In this document: one piece after another, positions 18,666 to 28,336 of the stretch | Layout of the letters: each line of letters starts with the position of its first letter | Numbering within the stretch: position 1 is the stretch's first letter | NCBI GenBank assembly: GCA_022574595.1 | Contig: JACZRS010000023.1 | Span: forward strand, 1 to 58,306 | Reading direction: 5' to 3' | DNA: 58,306 bases | DNA from: Planctomycetota bacterium | GTDB lineage: Bacteria > Planctomycetota > Phycisphaerae > Phycisphaerales > SM1A02 | Notes under the pieces: model-generated | Told to the model about the DNA's origin: nothing | The model's input: only the letters and a program-made list of their open reading frames with translations | Database searches by the model: none | Program-made: the position numbers and the translations under genes

Positions 18666-20531
18666 ATGCCTAATCTTGCGCGCAGATTGGACTTGTTGAA
18701 AGACGAATCTCCCTCGGCTGTAGTAGATGTTTTAAAGGCTACCCTAACATCTGCCGAATCCGCTGAGCGAGAAAAAATTTGTCGAGCACTTATCAACACC
18801 GCAAGACCAGCTGCGGTTGAGGCTGTTGTTCGGCATTTGCACAGATTGGACCGTTCAATTGTCCCAATCCTTGGTAGTGGATCAATTGACCTGCGTCCTG
18901 TGATGCAGCAGCTAGTTAATCAGCGCAATCGACTGGTGACTCTCAACGCCTTAGATGTAATTGGCTCGCTAGGGCTTGTAGGGTGTCTGGATCTACTTGT
19001 TGGGCTTATTAAGTCGTCAACAGATGATGATGTTCGGCACCACGCAGCCACTGTGATTTTAGCTGTCGTAAAATCCACAGTTGGCTCAAATGGAAGGAAA
19101 CAAACTAATCAGAGAAGTATCGAGCAACTAGATGCCCCTATTACTGATGCACTTCTATCTTATCGAGAACATAGATTTGATGAAGTGCTGATTGCAGCAG
19201 CGCTTCTTGCAACTAGGCCTGGTCCTAAATTATTTGCGGTTCTAACGGAGAATGCCCATCCAATCCTCCCTGTTCTTCGAGGTATTGCATCACAAATACG
19301 AAGACCCATAGTCAGGCGAAATCTTATCAATTGGCTAACCATCAACGCCCTGCGCGCCCAGGTGCAGCGGCAATTTCACAGATTAAATTCAACAGCAGCA
19401 TTTGCAGACGTACTAAGCTGTGGGCACTTGCTGCTAGCAAATTCACGCCGTCAGGCATTGAGGCGATTAGATCGCCCAGCTCATTGCATTGCACCTATTA
19501 CTTTGGCTGTAATGCTTCCGCCGCCGCAGCAAGTTCATTTAGTTAGAATGATACAAAATCTCGATTTACGCAGCAATGCCAGGATTAGCAGTCTGGCTGA
19601 TCTAATCGCACTTCCCAATGCTGCTGCGAGAATAACTGCTGTTGTAGCGCTATTTGCCCATGAATCAGCGGATGCGAAAAATAGCATTACTCAATTTTGC
19701 TTTGATAGAGATAAGTCTGTGGCTATGACCGCAGCTAATCGGGTACTTAACAAACGCCACCAGACCGATGAAACGCTTTTGAGACGCATCGAGCGAACCG
19801 TACATCAGCCCATAGTCCGCCAGGCAACGCGTTTGCTCGCATGTCAGAGTGTGACTAATTTCTTTAGCAGATGGATGTTGCTATCGCCAATTGATCGCGT
19901 AGTTGCAGCACATTATGCAGCAGCTACCAATCGCAAGTCATTACAAGAAGCGCTATCTAACAAACTCATGGCCGGCAGTCGAGAAGAACGGATTGTTGCA
20001 ATCTTATTAGTAATACGTTTGCAGATGGCTAGCGCTCTTCACAAACAACTCATAGTTCAAGCATCGTGTAACGATTCACACATCGCAGCCGCAGCAGTAG
20101 CAGCGCTAGGTGAAGCACCAACCGTTGCGACAATTGCTTCGGTTCGAGCAGCGTTGAGTCATCGTGATGCTCGCGTTAAAGCCAATGCAATAGAGTCTTC
20201 GATGCGTATAGATCCTAGTGCTATTGGACTAATCGCTCCCATGGTTGGTGTTCGAGAAAATAGGCCACGCGCAAATGCTGTAAGAGCTTTAATGCGTACT
20301 AAACCTAGTGCAGGGTTACCTCAGCTAAAAGCCATGCTTAGCGATCCAGATCCGCTTCATCGAATCAGTGGCATATGGGCGGCTCAACGATCCGGAACTT
20401 TGGCGATCATGAGTCAATTACAAAAGCTTTCAAAACGCGATCACTTTCCTGAAATAAGAAGTCGAGCTGATGTTGCAATGAAGTTCCTATTGCGATCTCC
20501 CAGAGCAGTTACCGGAGCAGTTAAATCATGA
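18666..20531 (+). CDS. HEAT-repeat protein
   Basis: A 621-residue all-helical protein with many HEAT-like repeats, seen as recurring segments such as SLADLIALPNAAARITAVVALFAHES and ALSHRDARVKANAIESSMRID, each with the inward Pro/Ala and conserved Arg/Asp turn. There is no signal peptide or membrane span. HEAT solenoids act as protein-binding scaffolds, and nothing in the sequence names the partner. The stop codon overlaps the ATG of the next gene (ATGA at 20528-20531), so the two products are probably made together and may interact. Confidence 0.85.
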   Translation: MPNLARRLDLLKDESPSAVVDVLKATLTSAESAEREKICRALINTARPAAVEAVVRHLHRLDRSIVPILGSGSIDLRPVMQQLVNQRNRLVTLNALDVIGSLGLVGCLDLLVGLIKSSTDDDVRHHAATVILAVVKSTVGSNGRKQTNQRSIEQLDAPITDALLSYREHRFDEVLIAAALLATRPGPKLFAVLTENAHPILPVLRGIASQIRRPIVRRNLINWLTINALRAQVQRQFHRLNSTAAFADVLSCGHLLLANSRRQALRRLDRPAHCIAPITLAVMLPPPQQVHLVRMIQNLDLRSNARISSLADLIALPNAAARITAVVALFAHESADAKNSITQFCFDRDKSVAMTAANRVLNKRHQTDETLLRRIERTVHQPIVRQATRLLACQSVTNFFSRWMLLSPIDRVVAAHYAAATNRKSLQEALSNKLMAGSREERIVAILLVIRLQMASALHKQLIVQASCNDSHIAAAAVAALGEAPTVATIASVRAALSHRDARVKANAIESSMRIDPSAIGLIAPMVGVRENRPRANAVRALMRTKPSAGLPQLKAMLSDPDPLHRISGIWAAQRSGTLAIMSQLQKLSKRDHFPEIRSRADVAMKFLLRSPRAVTGAVKS

Positions 20532-20926
20532 ATCAATCTTTTCTTATATATCAAATGGCTAGCGTAACAGAACCACTTGAGTTAGTTAGGCTTGGCGCTT
20601 GGTCGTGGGCGGAAAGCTTACGCATTATTTCTGCCAGCCTTGTGCTGGCACTTGCGCTGGGACTATTCATGATGGGCCTAATGCGCATTATCAATCACGA
20701 CAGAGCCAGGCATGGTCCAACTGTGCGCCGCCTATGCCAGGCTATGGGGCTTGATATAAGTCAAAGAAAGTTGCTGGTTGATCTCGCAGCCAAATCAGGC
20801 CAAACCAGTGCTGCTAGTCTTCTGATCAGCCGTGGAGCATATGATGCAGCTATCCAGCAATATGCCCCGATAGGCATCCAGGCCAACCAACTTAAGACTG
20901 TCAGGCGCAAGATCTTTGGCGAGTAA
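20528..20926 (+). CDS. small single-span membrane protein
   Basis: A 132-residue protein of unknown function, translationally coupled to the HEAT-repeat gene by a 4-nt overlap. One strong membrane segment lies near residues 33-55 (IISASLVLALALGLFMMGLMRII). The remaining C-terminal 75 residues (LCQAMGLDISQRKLLVDLAAKSG, then SLLISRGAYDAAIQQYAP) look helical and cytoplasmic. It may anchor the HEAT scaffold to the membrane (inference from coupling only). Confidence 0.8.
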   Translation: MNQSFLIYQMASVTEPLELVRLGAWSWAESLRIISASLVLALALGLFMMGLMRIINHDRARHGPTVRRLCQAMGLDISQRKLLVDLAAKSGQTSAASLLISRGAYDAAIQQYAPIGIQANQLKTVRRKIFGE

Positions 20927-20985
20927 CTGCAAGCTTAGCGGTTGGCGTTACACTGTTTGTTCAGTTGTAAACGAGGACCGCTCAA

Positions 20986-21792
20986 ATGGCAGATGAGAAT
21001 ATTGATAAACAAAGACGCCTGGCCAGGCAGCACATAGAAACTGCTAAACTGCTGGGAGTTGATTTTGTGCCCGTAAATGCTGCGGACGAATCAGCTGCTT
21101 TCCCAAGTAATGGTGAAACTTTACAAGCTCAAACCACAAGTGCTGCAACTGCGATATTACTTCGTGGTGCTAAAGCTTTACAAACTTTGCCGAAGTTAAA
21201 TCTGGATGAGAAAATCCAAGCGTTACAAGAACTTTCCAAGCGACACGATGAAACTTGTTCACACTGCACCGTTGCAACTGCGCATACACAAACAGTCTTC
21301 GGAGAAGGAAATCCAGATGCTAACTTGATGTTTATTGGCGAAGCGCCTGGGGAAAACGAAGACAAGACTGGTAGGCCGTTCGTTGGTAGGGCGGGTAAGA
21401 AGCTCGATGAAATTATTTGCGCAATGGGATATGAACGAAAAGACATATACATTGCAAACGTACTCAAGAGTCGGCCCCCGGAAAATCGCACACCTTTATC
21501 CAGTGAGGTCGAACAATGCGCTCAATACTTAGCCGAGCAGATCCGCATAATCCGCCCCAAAGCGCTGGTTGGCCTTGGAGGCCCCGCATCAAAATGGCTC
21601 CTTCGCACAAATATTGGCGTGACCAGATTGAGAGGCCAATGGGCAGCATATGAGGACGGAACCCTGCAATTCCCGGTAATGCCCACCTTTCACCCTGCAT
21701 ATTTGCTTAGGAATTACACCCCAGACACCAGAAAAAAGGTCTGGTCGGATATGCAGCAAGTTATGAAATTCCTCGAGCAATCCTGCTCCTAA
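20986..21792 (+). CDS. family 4 uracil-DNA glycosylase
   Basis: Removes uracil from DNA as the first step of base-excision repair. The catalytic region reads [20 protein letters not shown] (residues 118-137) and the second motif is [10 protein letters not shown] (234-243), both family 4 hallmarks. About 90 N-terminal residues precede the core. Three of the four cysteines that hold the [4Fe-4S] cluster are present (C91, C94, C178), but the third position is serine (S162 in VLKSRPP where family 4 usually has VxKCRPP). GAGG lies ahead of the ATG. It follows the HEAT/membrane pair by 59 bp and may share its transcript. Confidence 0.93.
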   Translation: MADENIDKQRRLARQHIETAKLLGVDFVPVNAADESAAFPSNGETLQAQTTSAATAILLRGAKALQTLPKLNLDEKIQALQELSKRHDETCSHCTVATAHTQTVFGEGNPDANLMFIGEAPGENEDKTGRPFVGRAGKKLDEIICAMGYERKDIYIANVLKSRPPENRTPLSSEVEQCAQYLAEQIRIIRPKALVGLGGPASKWLLRTNIGVTRLRGQWAAYEDGTLQFPVMPTFHPAYLLRNYTPDTRKKVWSDMQQVMKFLEQSCS

Positions 21793-21913
21793 TCGGTCTG
21801 TCGGCCTATTTATCAAATGTGTGGAACCACCTGATAACGAGCAGCGAATGAAATAACACAGAGGCCTTAGCTGGTTATTAAGCTTTGGTTTCATAATTTA
21901 GCCCCCCCACATT

Positions 21914-21955
21914 GAGCTCGTCGCGTTGTTCTGCAAGGTGTCGGGCTCTTTTTTT
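21914..21955 (+). terminator. terminator after uracil-DNA glycosylase
   Basis: A 7-bp stem (21914-21920 with 21942-21948, one G-T pair) with a long 21-nt loop, followed by nine T. It is a plausible Rho-independent terminator about 120 bp past the stop codon. Confidence 0.65.
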
Positions 21956-21989
21956 ATGACTTCTATGAAGTAAGGCAGAATCCCAGCCA

Positions 21990-22448
21990 CTAATTTTCAT
22001 TAGACGTCTTGCGAACAATTAGTGTCACCGGGCCATCATTCTCAATACTGACATTCATCATTGCCCCGAATACCCCAAATTTAACAGGTAAATCATGATC
22101 AGTTTGCAGGTATCGGCCAACTGCTTCGTAAAGTTTTTTGCCTAGCTCGCCTGCTGCTGCTTTTGCGAAGCTCGGACGGTTTCCTTTAGTGCAGTCGCCT
22201 GCAAGAGTAAATTGGCTTACCAACAGGATTTCACCATTAATATCCTGAACGCTGCGATTCATTTTGCCTTGTTCATCAGCAAATATCCGCAGTCTTGCAA
22301 GCTTGCCGGCAATCCATTTTGCATGCTCTTGGCTGTCACCTTCTTCAACACCAAGCAAGATACATAGGCCTTGTTTAATAGTTTCCAGATATGGTGGCTC
22401 CTCTACTTTTACCGATGCTTGGGAAACTCGCTGAACCACCGCGATCAT
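21990..22448 (-). CDS. dtd: D-aminoacyl-tRNA deacylase
   Basis: Cleaves D-amino acids (and mischarged glycine) from tRNA, protecting translation. The 152-residue product has the family length and begins with the typical MIAVVQRV. The two conserved active-site motifs are SQFTL at residues 78-82 and GPVT at 139-142, which together form the site at the dimer interface. GGAGAATAGGTA precedes the ATG and lies in the 18-bp gap after the MEMO1-family gene, so the two are probably one operon. Confidence 0.96.
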   Translation of the reverse strand: MIAVVQRVSQASVKVEEPPYLETIKQGLCILLGVEEGDSQEHAKWIAGKLARLRIFADEQGKMNRSVQDINGEILLVSQFTLAGDCTKGNRPSFAKAAAGELGKKLYEAVGRYLQTDHDLPVKFGVFGAMMNVSIENDGPVTLIVRKTSNEN

Positions 22449-22466
22449 TACCTATTCTCCATAAAA

Positions 22467-23666
22467 TCAAATTACAGCCATAGCTGCGCTTGTGACCATC
22501 GCCAGGCCTTTTTCATCGAACGCTTGACGATAATCAATTAGCTCAACAATCGGCTCATCAACCAGCATTAACACCGCAGCCATATTTCCTATGCTGCACC
22601 ATCGCGTGGGATTCTTATTCCATTTCATAGCTGAGAGAAATTCTTCACAATCTCCAGCAATGAACTTTGATAGCATTTCCCGGTCGTGTCTCTCAACATC
22701 AAAGCGTCGCTGCTCATCAACTGCACGGGGCTCGCCGAACTGCGGACCAACGTGACTCAGGTCGCTGGAAGCTATGAATAAAGTCTCGCCACCAACTCCT
22801 TCCAGGATCTCTTTTAAGGTTGAAACAAACTTCGGCGTTTCGATGCGCTGCTCATCGTCCTCGATCATTTCCGTTAATGGATCTGGAATCAATGCTGCAA
22901 CGATCGGCACATCATCAAAGAAGTATTGCACCCAAGGCAGATGAAGCTGGATTGAATGTTCTGCAATGTGATCAAGCTGATCGATCGTAAGAGGTTGCCC
23001 AAGCTCTTCCAGCAAAGCACCTACAACAATCGTATCAGATGGATTCGTTCCCATCGGCGATTCAAATCCGTATTCAGATAACACAACTCCATCACCGATT
23101 CCGAAATGGTTGGTTCCTAGAATTACAACACGATCTGGTGGCGCGAGATTGCGCAAACAGTGATATGCAGCTGCGTAGTTAGGCCATCCTCTTTGATAAT
23201 CAAGGTGGGGCGCGATTATGGCCTTAGCCGGTGCTTCGAGTTCAGGATCTTCTGTTTGCTCCAGGTATTCTTCGATTGCGGTTGTGCAATCACTTGCAGT
23301 TTTACCCATTGATAGAGAAGCAGTAGCTGGGAATGAGCCATGGGCTTCGAGTTTTTCTCGCAGCTGAGCTTCGAGTTTTTCAAACGTTGGCCCCCAAAGA
23401 AGCCCAAGCTTGTCGAGCTGCTTAGATAGTTCTACTAGTTGATCAAGATCGCTGCTGATTCGTTCTGCTATTTCTTCCAGATGCTGCTGGCCTTGGAATT
23501 GTTGCAGGATTGGCAGAATATGAGCAGGGATGACCATGGTCTGTTTGACCAACATGGTTGGGTCGCGCAGAGCTACGTATTGCTTGCCGTCCTTTTGAAC
23601 AGGTACAGGCTGCACCGGCCTTAGGTGTGGCTTAGTTATGTGATCTGGTAAAGAGTCAAGTGACAT
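22467..23666 (-). CDS. MEMO1-family protein (AmmeMemoRadiSam system protein B) with N-terminal extension
   Basis: A 399-residue protein whose C-terminal ~270 residues match the MEMO1 family: KAIIAPHLDYQRGW, RVVILGTNHFG, EHSIQLHLPWVQYFF, IASSDLSHVGPQ. These carry the histidines and aspartates that bind iron in MEMO1-like proteins. The N-terminal ~130 residues (LRPVQPVPVQKDGKQYVALRDP and following helices) form an extra domain with some resemblance to PqqD-like modules (tentative). The AMMECR1 and radical-SAM partners of the three-part system are not in the window. The start at 23666 is chosen because the upstream in-frame residues look non-coding. Probably cotranscribed with dtd. Confidence 0.85.
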   Translation of the reverse strand: MSLDSLPDHITKPHLRPVQPVPVQKDGKQYVALRDPTMLVKQTMVIPAHILPILQQFQGQQHLEEIAERISSDLDQLVELSKQLDKLGLLWGPTFEKLEAQLREKLEAHGSFPATASLSMGKTASDCTTAIEEYLEQTEDPELEAPAKAIIAPHLDYQRGWPNYAAAYHCLRNLAPPDRVVILGTNHFGIGDGVVLSEYGFESPMGTNPSDTIVVGALLEELGQPLTIDQLDHIAEHSIQLHLPWVQYFFDDVPIVAALIPDPLTEMIEDDEQRIETPKFVSTLKEILEGVGGETLFIASSDLSHVGPQFGEPRAVDEQRRFDVERHDREMLSKFIAGDCEEFLSAMKWNKNPTRWCSIGNMAAVLMLVDEPIVELIDYRQAFDEKGLAMVTSAAMAVI

Positions 23667-23867
23667 AAATGTTTCGCTTCGGTTGGTGTATTTATGAGTT
23701 CGCGTGTTAAAAGTTGTAGGTCGAGGATATGGCCTGACATGGCATTTTGACAAGGCGAGGAGGGTCACAACGCCTTGATGCATGATACCTAGAGTGTTTA
23801 TGGTTCCTTCTGGATCATAAACCGGTACGATGTAGGCTGAAAACTCAATTGAATGAAGGATATATCC

Positions 23868-26702
23868 ATGGCGGAATCCGACAAGACTGCTGATCGGGAA
23901 GGCATAAGCAGCGATGAACCGCGGAGCGCACAGAAAGCTGACTGGGCGGCTGTAAGTACGGTGTCATTAGATATGGGCAAGCGCTTCGGGCAGCTCATAG
24001 GCCGATACAAGATCGTTCGTGTTCTCGGCGAAGGCGGCATGGGTACGGTTTTTCTCGCTGAGCAGGATAAACCAACACGACTTGTCGCCTTGAAGATCAT
24101 TCGAGCCGGCGTGGCCTCGGCCAACCTGCTCAGGCGTTTCGAGCATGAAGCACAGGTACTGGGACGATTGCAACATCCCGGCATCGCACAGATCTACGAA
24201 GCTGGAACCGCCGATACCGGCGAAGGCGCTCAGCCGTACTTTGTCATGGAATACGTGCGCGGCCGATCGCTGGTGGAGTATGCCCAAGCTTCACAGCTAG
24301 GCACTCGTCAACGCCTGGAACTGCTGGCTAAGATTTGTGATGCGGTCCAGCACGCCCATCAAAAGGGGATCATCCATCGCGATCTGAAGCCGGGCAACAT
24401 CCTCGTCACCGAAGAGGGTCAACCCAAGATTCTCGACTTCGGTGTAGCCCGTGCTACCGATGCTGATATACAAGTCACCACCATACAGACTGATGTAGGC
24501 CAGCTCATCGGCACTATCCCCTACATGAGCCCGGAGCAAGCCGGTGGCGATGTGACTGAACTGGATACTCGAAGCGATGTCTATGCACTCGGCGTGTTGG
24601 GATATGAATTGTTAGCAGGGCGTCTTCCTTATGATCTGAGCGAGAAGATGATACATGAAGCGGTGCGTGTGATCCGCGAGGACGATCCCACACCCTTAAG
24701 TTCGATCGATCGGGTATTTCGCGGCGATGTGGAGACAATCATTGCCAAGGCGCTTCAGAAGGAGCGGACGCGGCGATATCAAAATGCAAGTGATTTGGCC
24801 AGCGACATTCGCAGATATCTATCAGATCAGCCGATCGTGGCCCGCCCGGCCAGTGTTGGGTATCAACTGCGCAAGTTCGCCAAACGCAACAAGGCCCTTG
24901 TGGGTGGGGTGGCGGCCGTGTTCGTTGTGCTGGTGGGCGGAATTGTGACCACGAGCATGGCCCTGGCCCGTGAATCAGAGCAACGCATTCTGGCCGAGGA
25001 CGCTCGCGCGGAGGCGCAGCGCCAAACTGAGATCGCCAACGCGACAGAGCAACAGGCACGGGAAAACCTTACCCTCGCCGAGGATCGCGAGAAAGAAACC
25101 GCCGTAGCTCGCGATCAGTTGGAGCTCGTGGTGGACTTCCAATCATCCATGCTCAGCGGGATCGACGCTGAGCAGATGGGATTAGTAACTTTCCGACACA
25201 TTCGCGAATTGATAGCTTCCAGACTACAGATGCAAGGGAAGGTGAAGCAAGAGGTCGACGCCGAGATCGACAAGTTTTGGGCTTATCAGCGGCTCGTCAA
25301 TGAGACTCAGTTGGCCTACGCGGTTCTTGATGAAATCATCCTTACTCGAGCGATCGAGACGATCGAGAAGGACTTCGCCAATCAACCGGTGGTCCGCGCG
25401 GCGCTCCAACAGTCGGTTGTCTCCACCTACCGGGAGATCGGTCTGTATAAGCCTGCGGTGTCGTTGCAGGAAACTGCCTTGAGCATCCTCCGCGAGGCAC
25501 TCAGCGAGGAGGATCCGAACACGCTGGACGCCATGAATGACCTTGCAGTTCTGTACAGAATGCAGGGCCGCTATAACAAGGCGGAGCCGCTGTTCATCAA
25601 GACGCTGGAGATCCGGAAGCGGATCCTGGGCGAGGAGCATCGGAGAAAACTCAGCTCCATGAACAACCTTGCGATCTTGTACAAGAATCAGGGCCGCTAC
25701 GACGAGGCGGAGTCGCTGTTTGTCAAGACGCTGGAGATCGTGAATCGCGTTCTGGGCGAGGAGGATCCAGACACGCTTGGCTCCATGAACAATCTCGCGC
25801 TCCTGTATACGAATCAGGGCCGCTATGACAAGGCGGAGCCGCTATACGTGCACACGCTGGAGATCCGAAAGCGTGTCTTGGGCGAGGAGCATCCGGAAAC
25901 ACTGGACACCATGAACAACCTTGCGATGGTGTACTTCAATCAGGGCCGCTACGATGAAGCGGAATCGTTGTCTCTCAAAACACTAGAGATTCGGAAACGC
26001 ATCCTAGGCGAGGAGCATCCGAGCACGCTTCTATCCATGAATAACCTGGCGCTGTTGTACTGGCGTCAGGGGCGCTACGACGAGGCGGAGCCGCTGTACG
26101 TCAAGACGCTGGAGATCCGGAAGCGCGTCCTGGGCGAGGAGCATCCGAACACGCTCCAGTCCATGGGCAACCTCGCGGCCCTGTACTTCAATCAGGGGCG
26201 CTACGACGAGGCGGAGCCGCTGTACGTCAAGACGCTGGAGATCATGAACCGCGTGCTGGGCGAGGATCATCCGGACACGCTTCTATCCATGAATAACCTC
26301 GTCAAACTATACGGCAGCCAGGGGAGAATGGACGTCGCCCGCCCACTGGTTCGTGCGCTCCAGGAGATCCAGGAGATCCAGCGCCGTCGGGCCGACCGAC
26401 CCGGCGCGTCGGTACGTGACAAGAACACTTGCGCGTGGAACCTGCTGACGTGCGAGCCGCCCGATCTACGCGATCCCGAGACGGCCCTGCGCCTGGCCCG
26501 CGAAGCCAGCGCCATGACGAACTACGCGAACCCGGCCATTCTCGACACACTCGCCCTCGCCCAGCACCTGACGGGTGACACCGCCGCCGCCATCGAAACC
26601 GAGACCAAGGCCCTGTCACTGCTCCCGCCCGACGCCCCGCGCGGCGAATACGAAGCCGCCCTCACCAAATTCGAGGCCGCGTTGGAGGATGAGTCCAAAT
26701 GA
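23868..26702 (+). CDS. membrane Ser/Thr kinase with C-terminal TPR array
   Basis: A 944-residue bacterial receptor-like kinase. From the ATG with GAAGGA seven bases upstream it shows the glycine loop GEGGMGTV (54-61), K76, HRD (170-172), DFG (190-192) and SPE (221-223), so it should be active. A membrane span lies near residues 335-360, followed by a coiled coil (ARAEAQRQTEIANATEQQA). Seven tandem 42-residue TPR units of the kinesin-light-chain type follow (consensus NQGRYDEAEPLYVKTLEIRKRVLGEEHP), then a 100-residue tail. Kinase inside and repeats outside suggests sensing by the TPR part (inference). The 3' third is markedly GC-rich compared with neighbouring genes. Confidence 0.95.
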   Translation: MAESDKTADREGISSDEPRSAQKADWAAVSTVSLDMGKRFGQLIGRYKIVRVLGEGGMGTVFLAEQDKPTRLVALKIIRAGVASANLLRRFEHEAQVLGRLQHPGIAQIYEAGTADTGEGAQPYFVMEYVRGRSLVEYAQASQLGTRQRLELLAKICDAVQHAHQKGIIHRDLKPGNILVTEEGQPKILDFGVARATDADIQVTTIQTDVGQLIGTIPYMSPEQAGGDVTELDTRSDVYALGVLGYELLAGRLPYDLSEKMIHEAVRVIREDDPTPLSSIDRVFRGDVETIIAKALQKERTRRYQNASDLASDIRRYLSDQPIVARPASVGYQLRKFAKRNKALVGGVAAVFVVLVGGIVTTSMALARESEQRILAEDARAEAQRQTEIANATEQQARENLTLAEDREKETAVARDQLELVVDFQSSMLSGIDAEQMGLVTFRHIRELIASRLQMQGKVKQEVDAEIDKFWAYQRLVNETQLAYAVLDEIILTRAIETIEKDFANQPVVRAALQQSVVSTYREIGLYKPAVSLQETALSILREALSEEDPNTLDAMNDLAVLYRMQGRYNKAEPLFIKTLEIRKRILGEEHRRKLSSMNNLAILYKNQGRYDEAESLFVKTLEIVNRVLGEEDPDTLGSMNNLALLYTNQGRYDKAEPLYVHTLEIRKRVLGEEHPETLDTMNNLAMVYFNQGRYDEAESLSLKTLEIRKRILGEEHPSTLLSMNNLALLYWRQGRYDEAEPLYVKTLEIRKRVLGEEHPNTLQSMGNLAALYFNQGRYDEAEPLYVKTLEIMNRVLGEDHPDTLLSMNNLVKLYGSQGRMDVARPLVRALQEIQEIQRRRADRPGASVRDKNTCAWNLLTCEPPDLRDPETALRLAREASAMTNYANPAILDTLALAQHLTGDTAAAIETETKALSLLPPDAPRGEYEAALTKFEAALEDESK
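25512..26385 (+). repeat. 126-bp tandem repeat encoding TPR units
   Basis: Seven direct repeats of 126 bp starting at 25512, the last (from 26268) diverged. Each encodes one 42-residue TPR unit. The DNA similarity between neighbouring units is high, so copy number could change by slippage or recombination. Confidence 0.9.
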
Positions 26703-26779
26703 ATCCGTTCATCAACCTCGTTGACGATTTGAACAAATTGGCCAAGGTCGCCCAGTGGCGCGCCAAGTTGCCAGACTAA
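26699..26779 (+). CDS. 26-residue small ORF coupled to the kinase gene
   Basis: An ATG overlaps the kinase stop codon (ATGA at 26699-26702) and opens a 26-codon frame, with product beginning MNPFINLVDDLNKLAK and ending in TAA. The amphipathic helical look and the 4-nt overlap typical of coupled genes argue for translation, but it could equally be the 5' remnant of a longer lost gene. I know no homologue. Confidence 0.35.
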   Translation: MNPFINLVDDLNKLAKVAQWRAKLPD

Positions 26780-26848
26780 GTGGTGCGGGCTATTAGCTGG
26801 CGCGTAAATAGGCTGCGCAAGTGTGCCCGGTTTTTTCGTTTGGAAGAA

Positions 26849-26872
26849 GCCCCGGGTGTGTTCACCCGGGGC
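26849..26872. terminator. GC-rich hairpin after kinase gene
   Basis: A perfect 10-bp stem (26849-26858 with 26863-26872, loop TGTT). T-rich DNA follows only weakly on the plus strand. Likely the terminator of the kinase transcript. Confidence 0.5.
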
Positions 26873-26999
26873 TAAATGGCTTTTGTGGGGGATGATGGCT
26901 TTTCTCTTATCGCTGATCGTTTATACCCGGACCTTCGAGGAGCCTCAGGTCCGGCTTGCTTGATGTCGAAGCGAAGCGGAGATCCCGATTCCATCGGGG

Positions 27000-27104
27000 C
27001 CTTGATGCCTTGATGCCTTTTCTAAGAACCCTATGGATTGCTATCCATAGGCGTCGGCGGGGCATTGCTATCCATGGGCGTCGGGGGTTAAAGTACCAAT
27101 GCCA
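27000..27104. repeat. composite intergenic repeat: 9-mer tandem plus GGAT-N4-ATCC hairpin
   Basis: On the minus strand this is the GCATCAAGG 9-mer tandem (27000-27017), then a perfect 9-bp hairpin (27030-27038 with 27043-27051). A second half-copy of the hairpin follows (ATTGCTATCCATGGGCGTC at about 27064-27082), and then a stretch matching 28514-28538. The same succession recurs at 28452-28538. The rest of 26780-27115 holds no gene I can support. Confidence 0.75.
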
Positions 27105-27115
27105 AGTGACTTCTT

Positions 27116-28336
27116 CTATGGGCACTGTCCCCAGTTGGCGAAGAGGATTAGTAGATCTGCGGTGTTGACTGTGCCGCTTTCATCGAAGTCGGCTGCTCCT
27201 GCTGTGCCCCATTGGGCGAAGAGTTCTAGCAGATCGGATGTTCCGACACTTCCGCTTTCGTCCAGATCCCATGGGCAGGCGGGCGGTGTGGGGCAGAGTT
27301 GTTCGCGGGCAGCCACGAAATTAGGGTGATCTACACGCGTTGCCCAGTTAGGGCACGGACAGTTTGTGGCAATACCGAGTATGGCCCCATTCTGGATAAT
27401 TCCCGATCCCGAGTTTCCGAAAGTAGCATCGACATTGTGTCTGAATAATGTACTACTTACGCTAGTCACTGCACCTATAGATGTCTGCTGTGTTTGTGAA
27501 GCGCTGCATTGAGAATCGATGCCATAGCCCCATATGGCCAGTTGCTGCGCTAAATGAGGCGGGCTTGAGGCGATGGGGCGGAACTGTCCAAAGCGCTCAT
27601 ATGCGGTTTGGTTGAGGTTGTTGGTTCCGGATGTCATCGCCGCCCAATCGTTTCCGACACCGCCGTTGGTAAAAAGAAAATTGGTGATGGGAAATTGATC
27701 GGCAACTGGTGGATGATTTATATTGCAGTTGCCGTTGGAGTTGGGTACGTTAAACTGGATGACCATGTCTCCACCCATGCAATGGCCTGCAGAAACCAGA
27801 CAACTCAAGTTATTCCATATGGATGCAGTGCATCCGGCCGGTAGGAGTCGGCAGGCCCAGTCTTCTTCGGATTGCACACGATCATCTGGACCGCATATTC
27901 CACATGTCCCCGCAGGCAGCGCTACCTCAGTTTCCATGGCAATTTGATTGATTATGAATCTGTTAGTTGTCCCAGGCGCAGCAACCAGTTCAACCAGCAG
28001 CGAATTACCATTGAAGTAGGCTGATGAATTTCCCCACATAGCTAATGCATCTGCATCTAGCTCCTGTACTTCTTTATCGAGTTGCGAAGTGATTCGCACA
28101 AAGCTATCTGCTTCTAGCTGCACATCTGAGAAATAGATTCGCAGCCAGGCAGCGTCTTTTATAGTGATCACATTGTTAAACAGCGTCTGAGCGTCAATAG
28201 CTGGATTATTAAGTAGGCCACTGTCAAGATGGTAATCTTGAGGCTCATCGAGGGGCCGATCGAGCGTTTGCTGAGCAAGGGCTGATGTGGCGAATGATCC
28301 GACTATGATGGCAAGGGCAAATTTCAATAAACGCAC
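27116..28336 (-). CDS. secreted trypsin-like serine protease with dockerin-like tail
   Basis: A 406-residue exported protein with a signal peptide ending in ATSALAQ (about residue 22). The chymotrypsin-fold triad is visible: H185 in VSAGHC, D230 in GNDWAA and S309 in FGNSGSG. Many cysteines (C145, C148, C162, C169, C179, C186 and others) suggest disulfides, as in secreted proteases. About 120 residues of beta-rich sequence precede the catalytic domain and may be a propeptide or binding domain. The last 55 residues form the duplicated dockerin-like module ending ILFANWGQCP, shared with the subtilisin-like protease and the FG-GAP protein. Likely surface-bound or secreted proteolysis. Confidence 0.92.
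   Translation of the reverse strand: MRLLKFALAIIVGSFATSALAQQTLDRPLDEPQDYHLDSGLLNNPAIDAQTLFNNVITIKDAAWLRIYFSDVQLEADSFVRITSQLDKEVQELDADALAMWGNSSAYFNGNSLLVELVAAPGTTNRFIINQIAMETEVALPAGTCGICGPDDRVQSEEDWACRLLPAGCTASIWNNLSCLVSAGHCMGGDMVIQFNVPNSNGNCNINHPPVADQFPITNFLFTNGGVGNDWAAMTSGTNNLNQTAYERFGQFRPIASSPPHLAQQLAIWGYGIDSQCSASQTQQTSIGAVTSVSSTLFRHNVDATFGNSGSGIIQNGAILGIATNCPCPNWATRVDHPNFVAAREQLCPTPPACPWDLDESGSVGTSDLLELFAQWGTAGAADFDESGTVNTADLLILFANWGQCP

Noticed and set aside
25512-26385. 126-bp repeats as a CRISPR-like array
   Set aside because: The repeats are in frame, have no spacers and encode TPR units.
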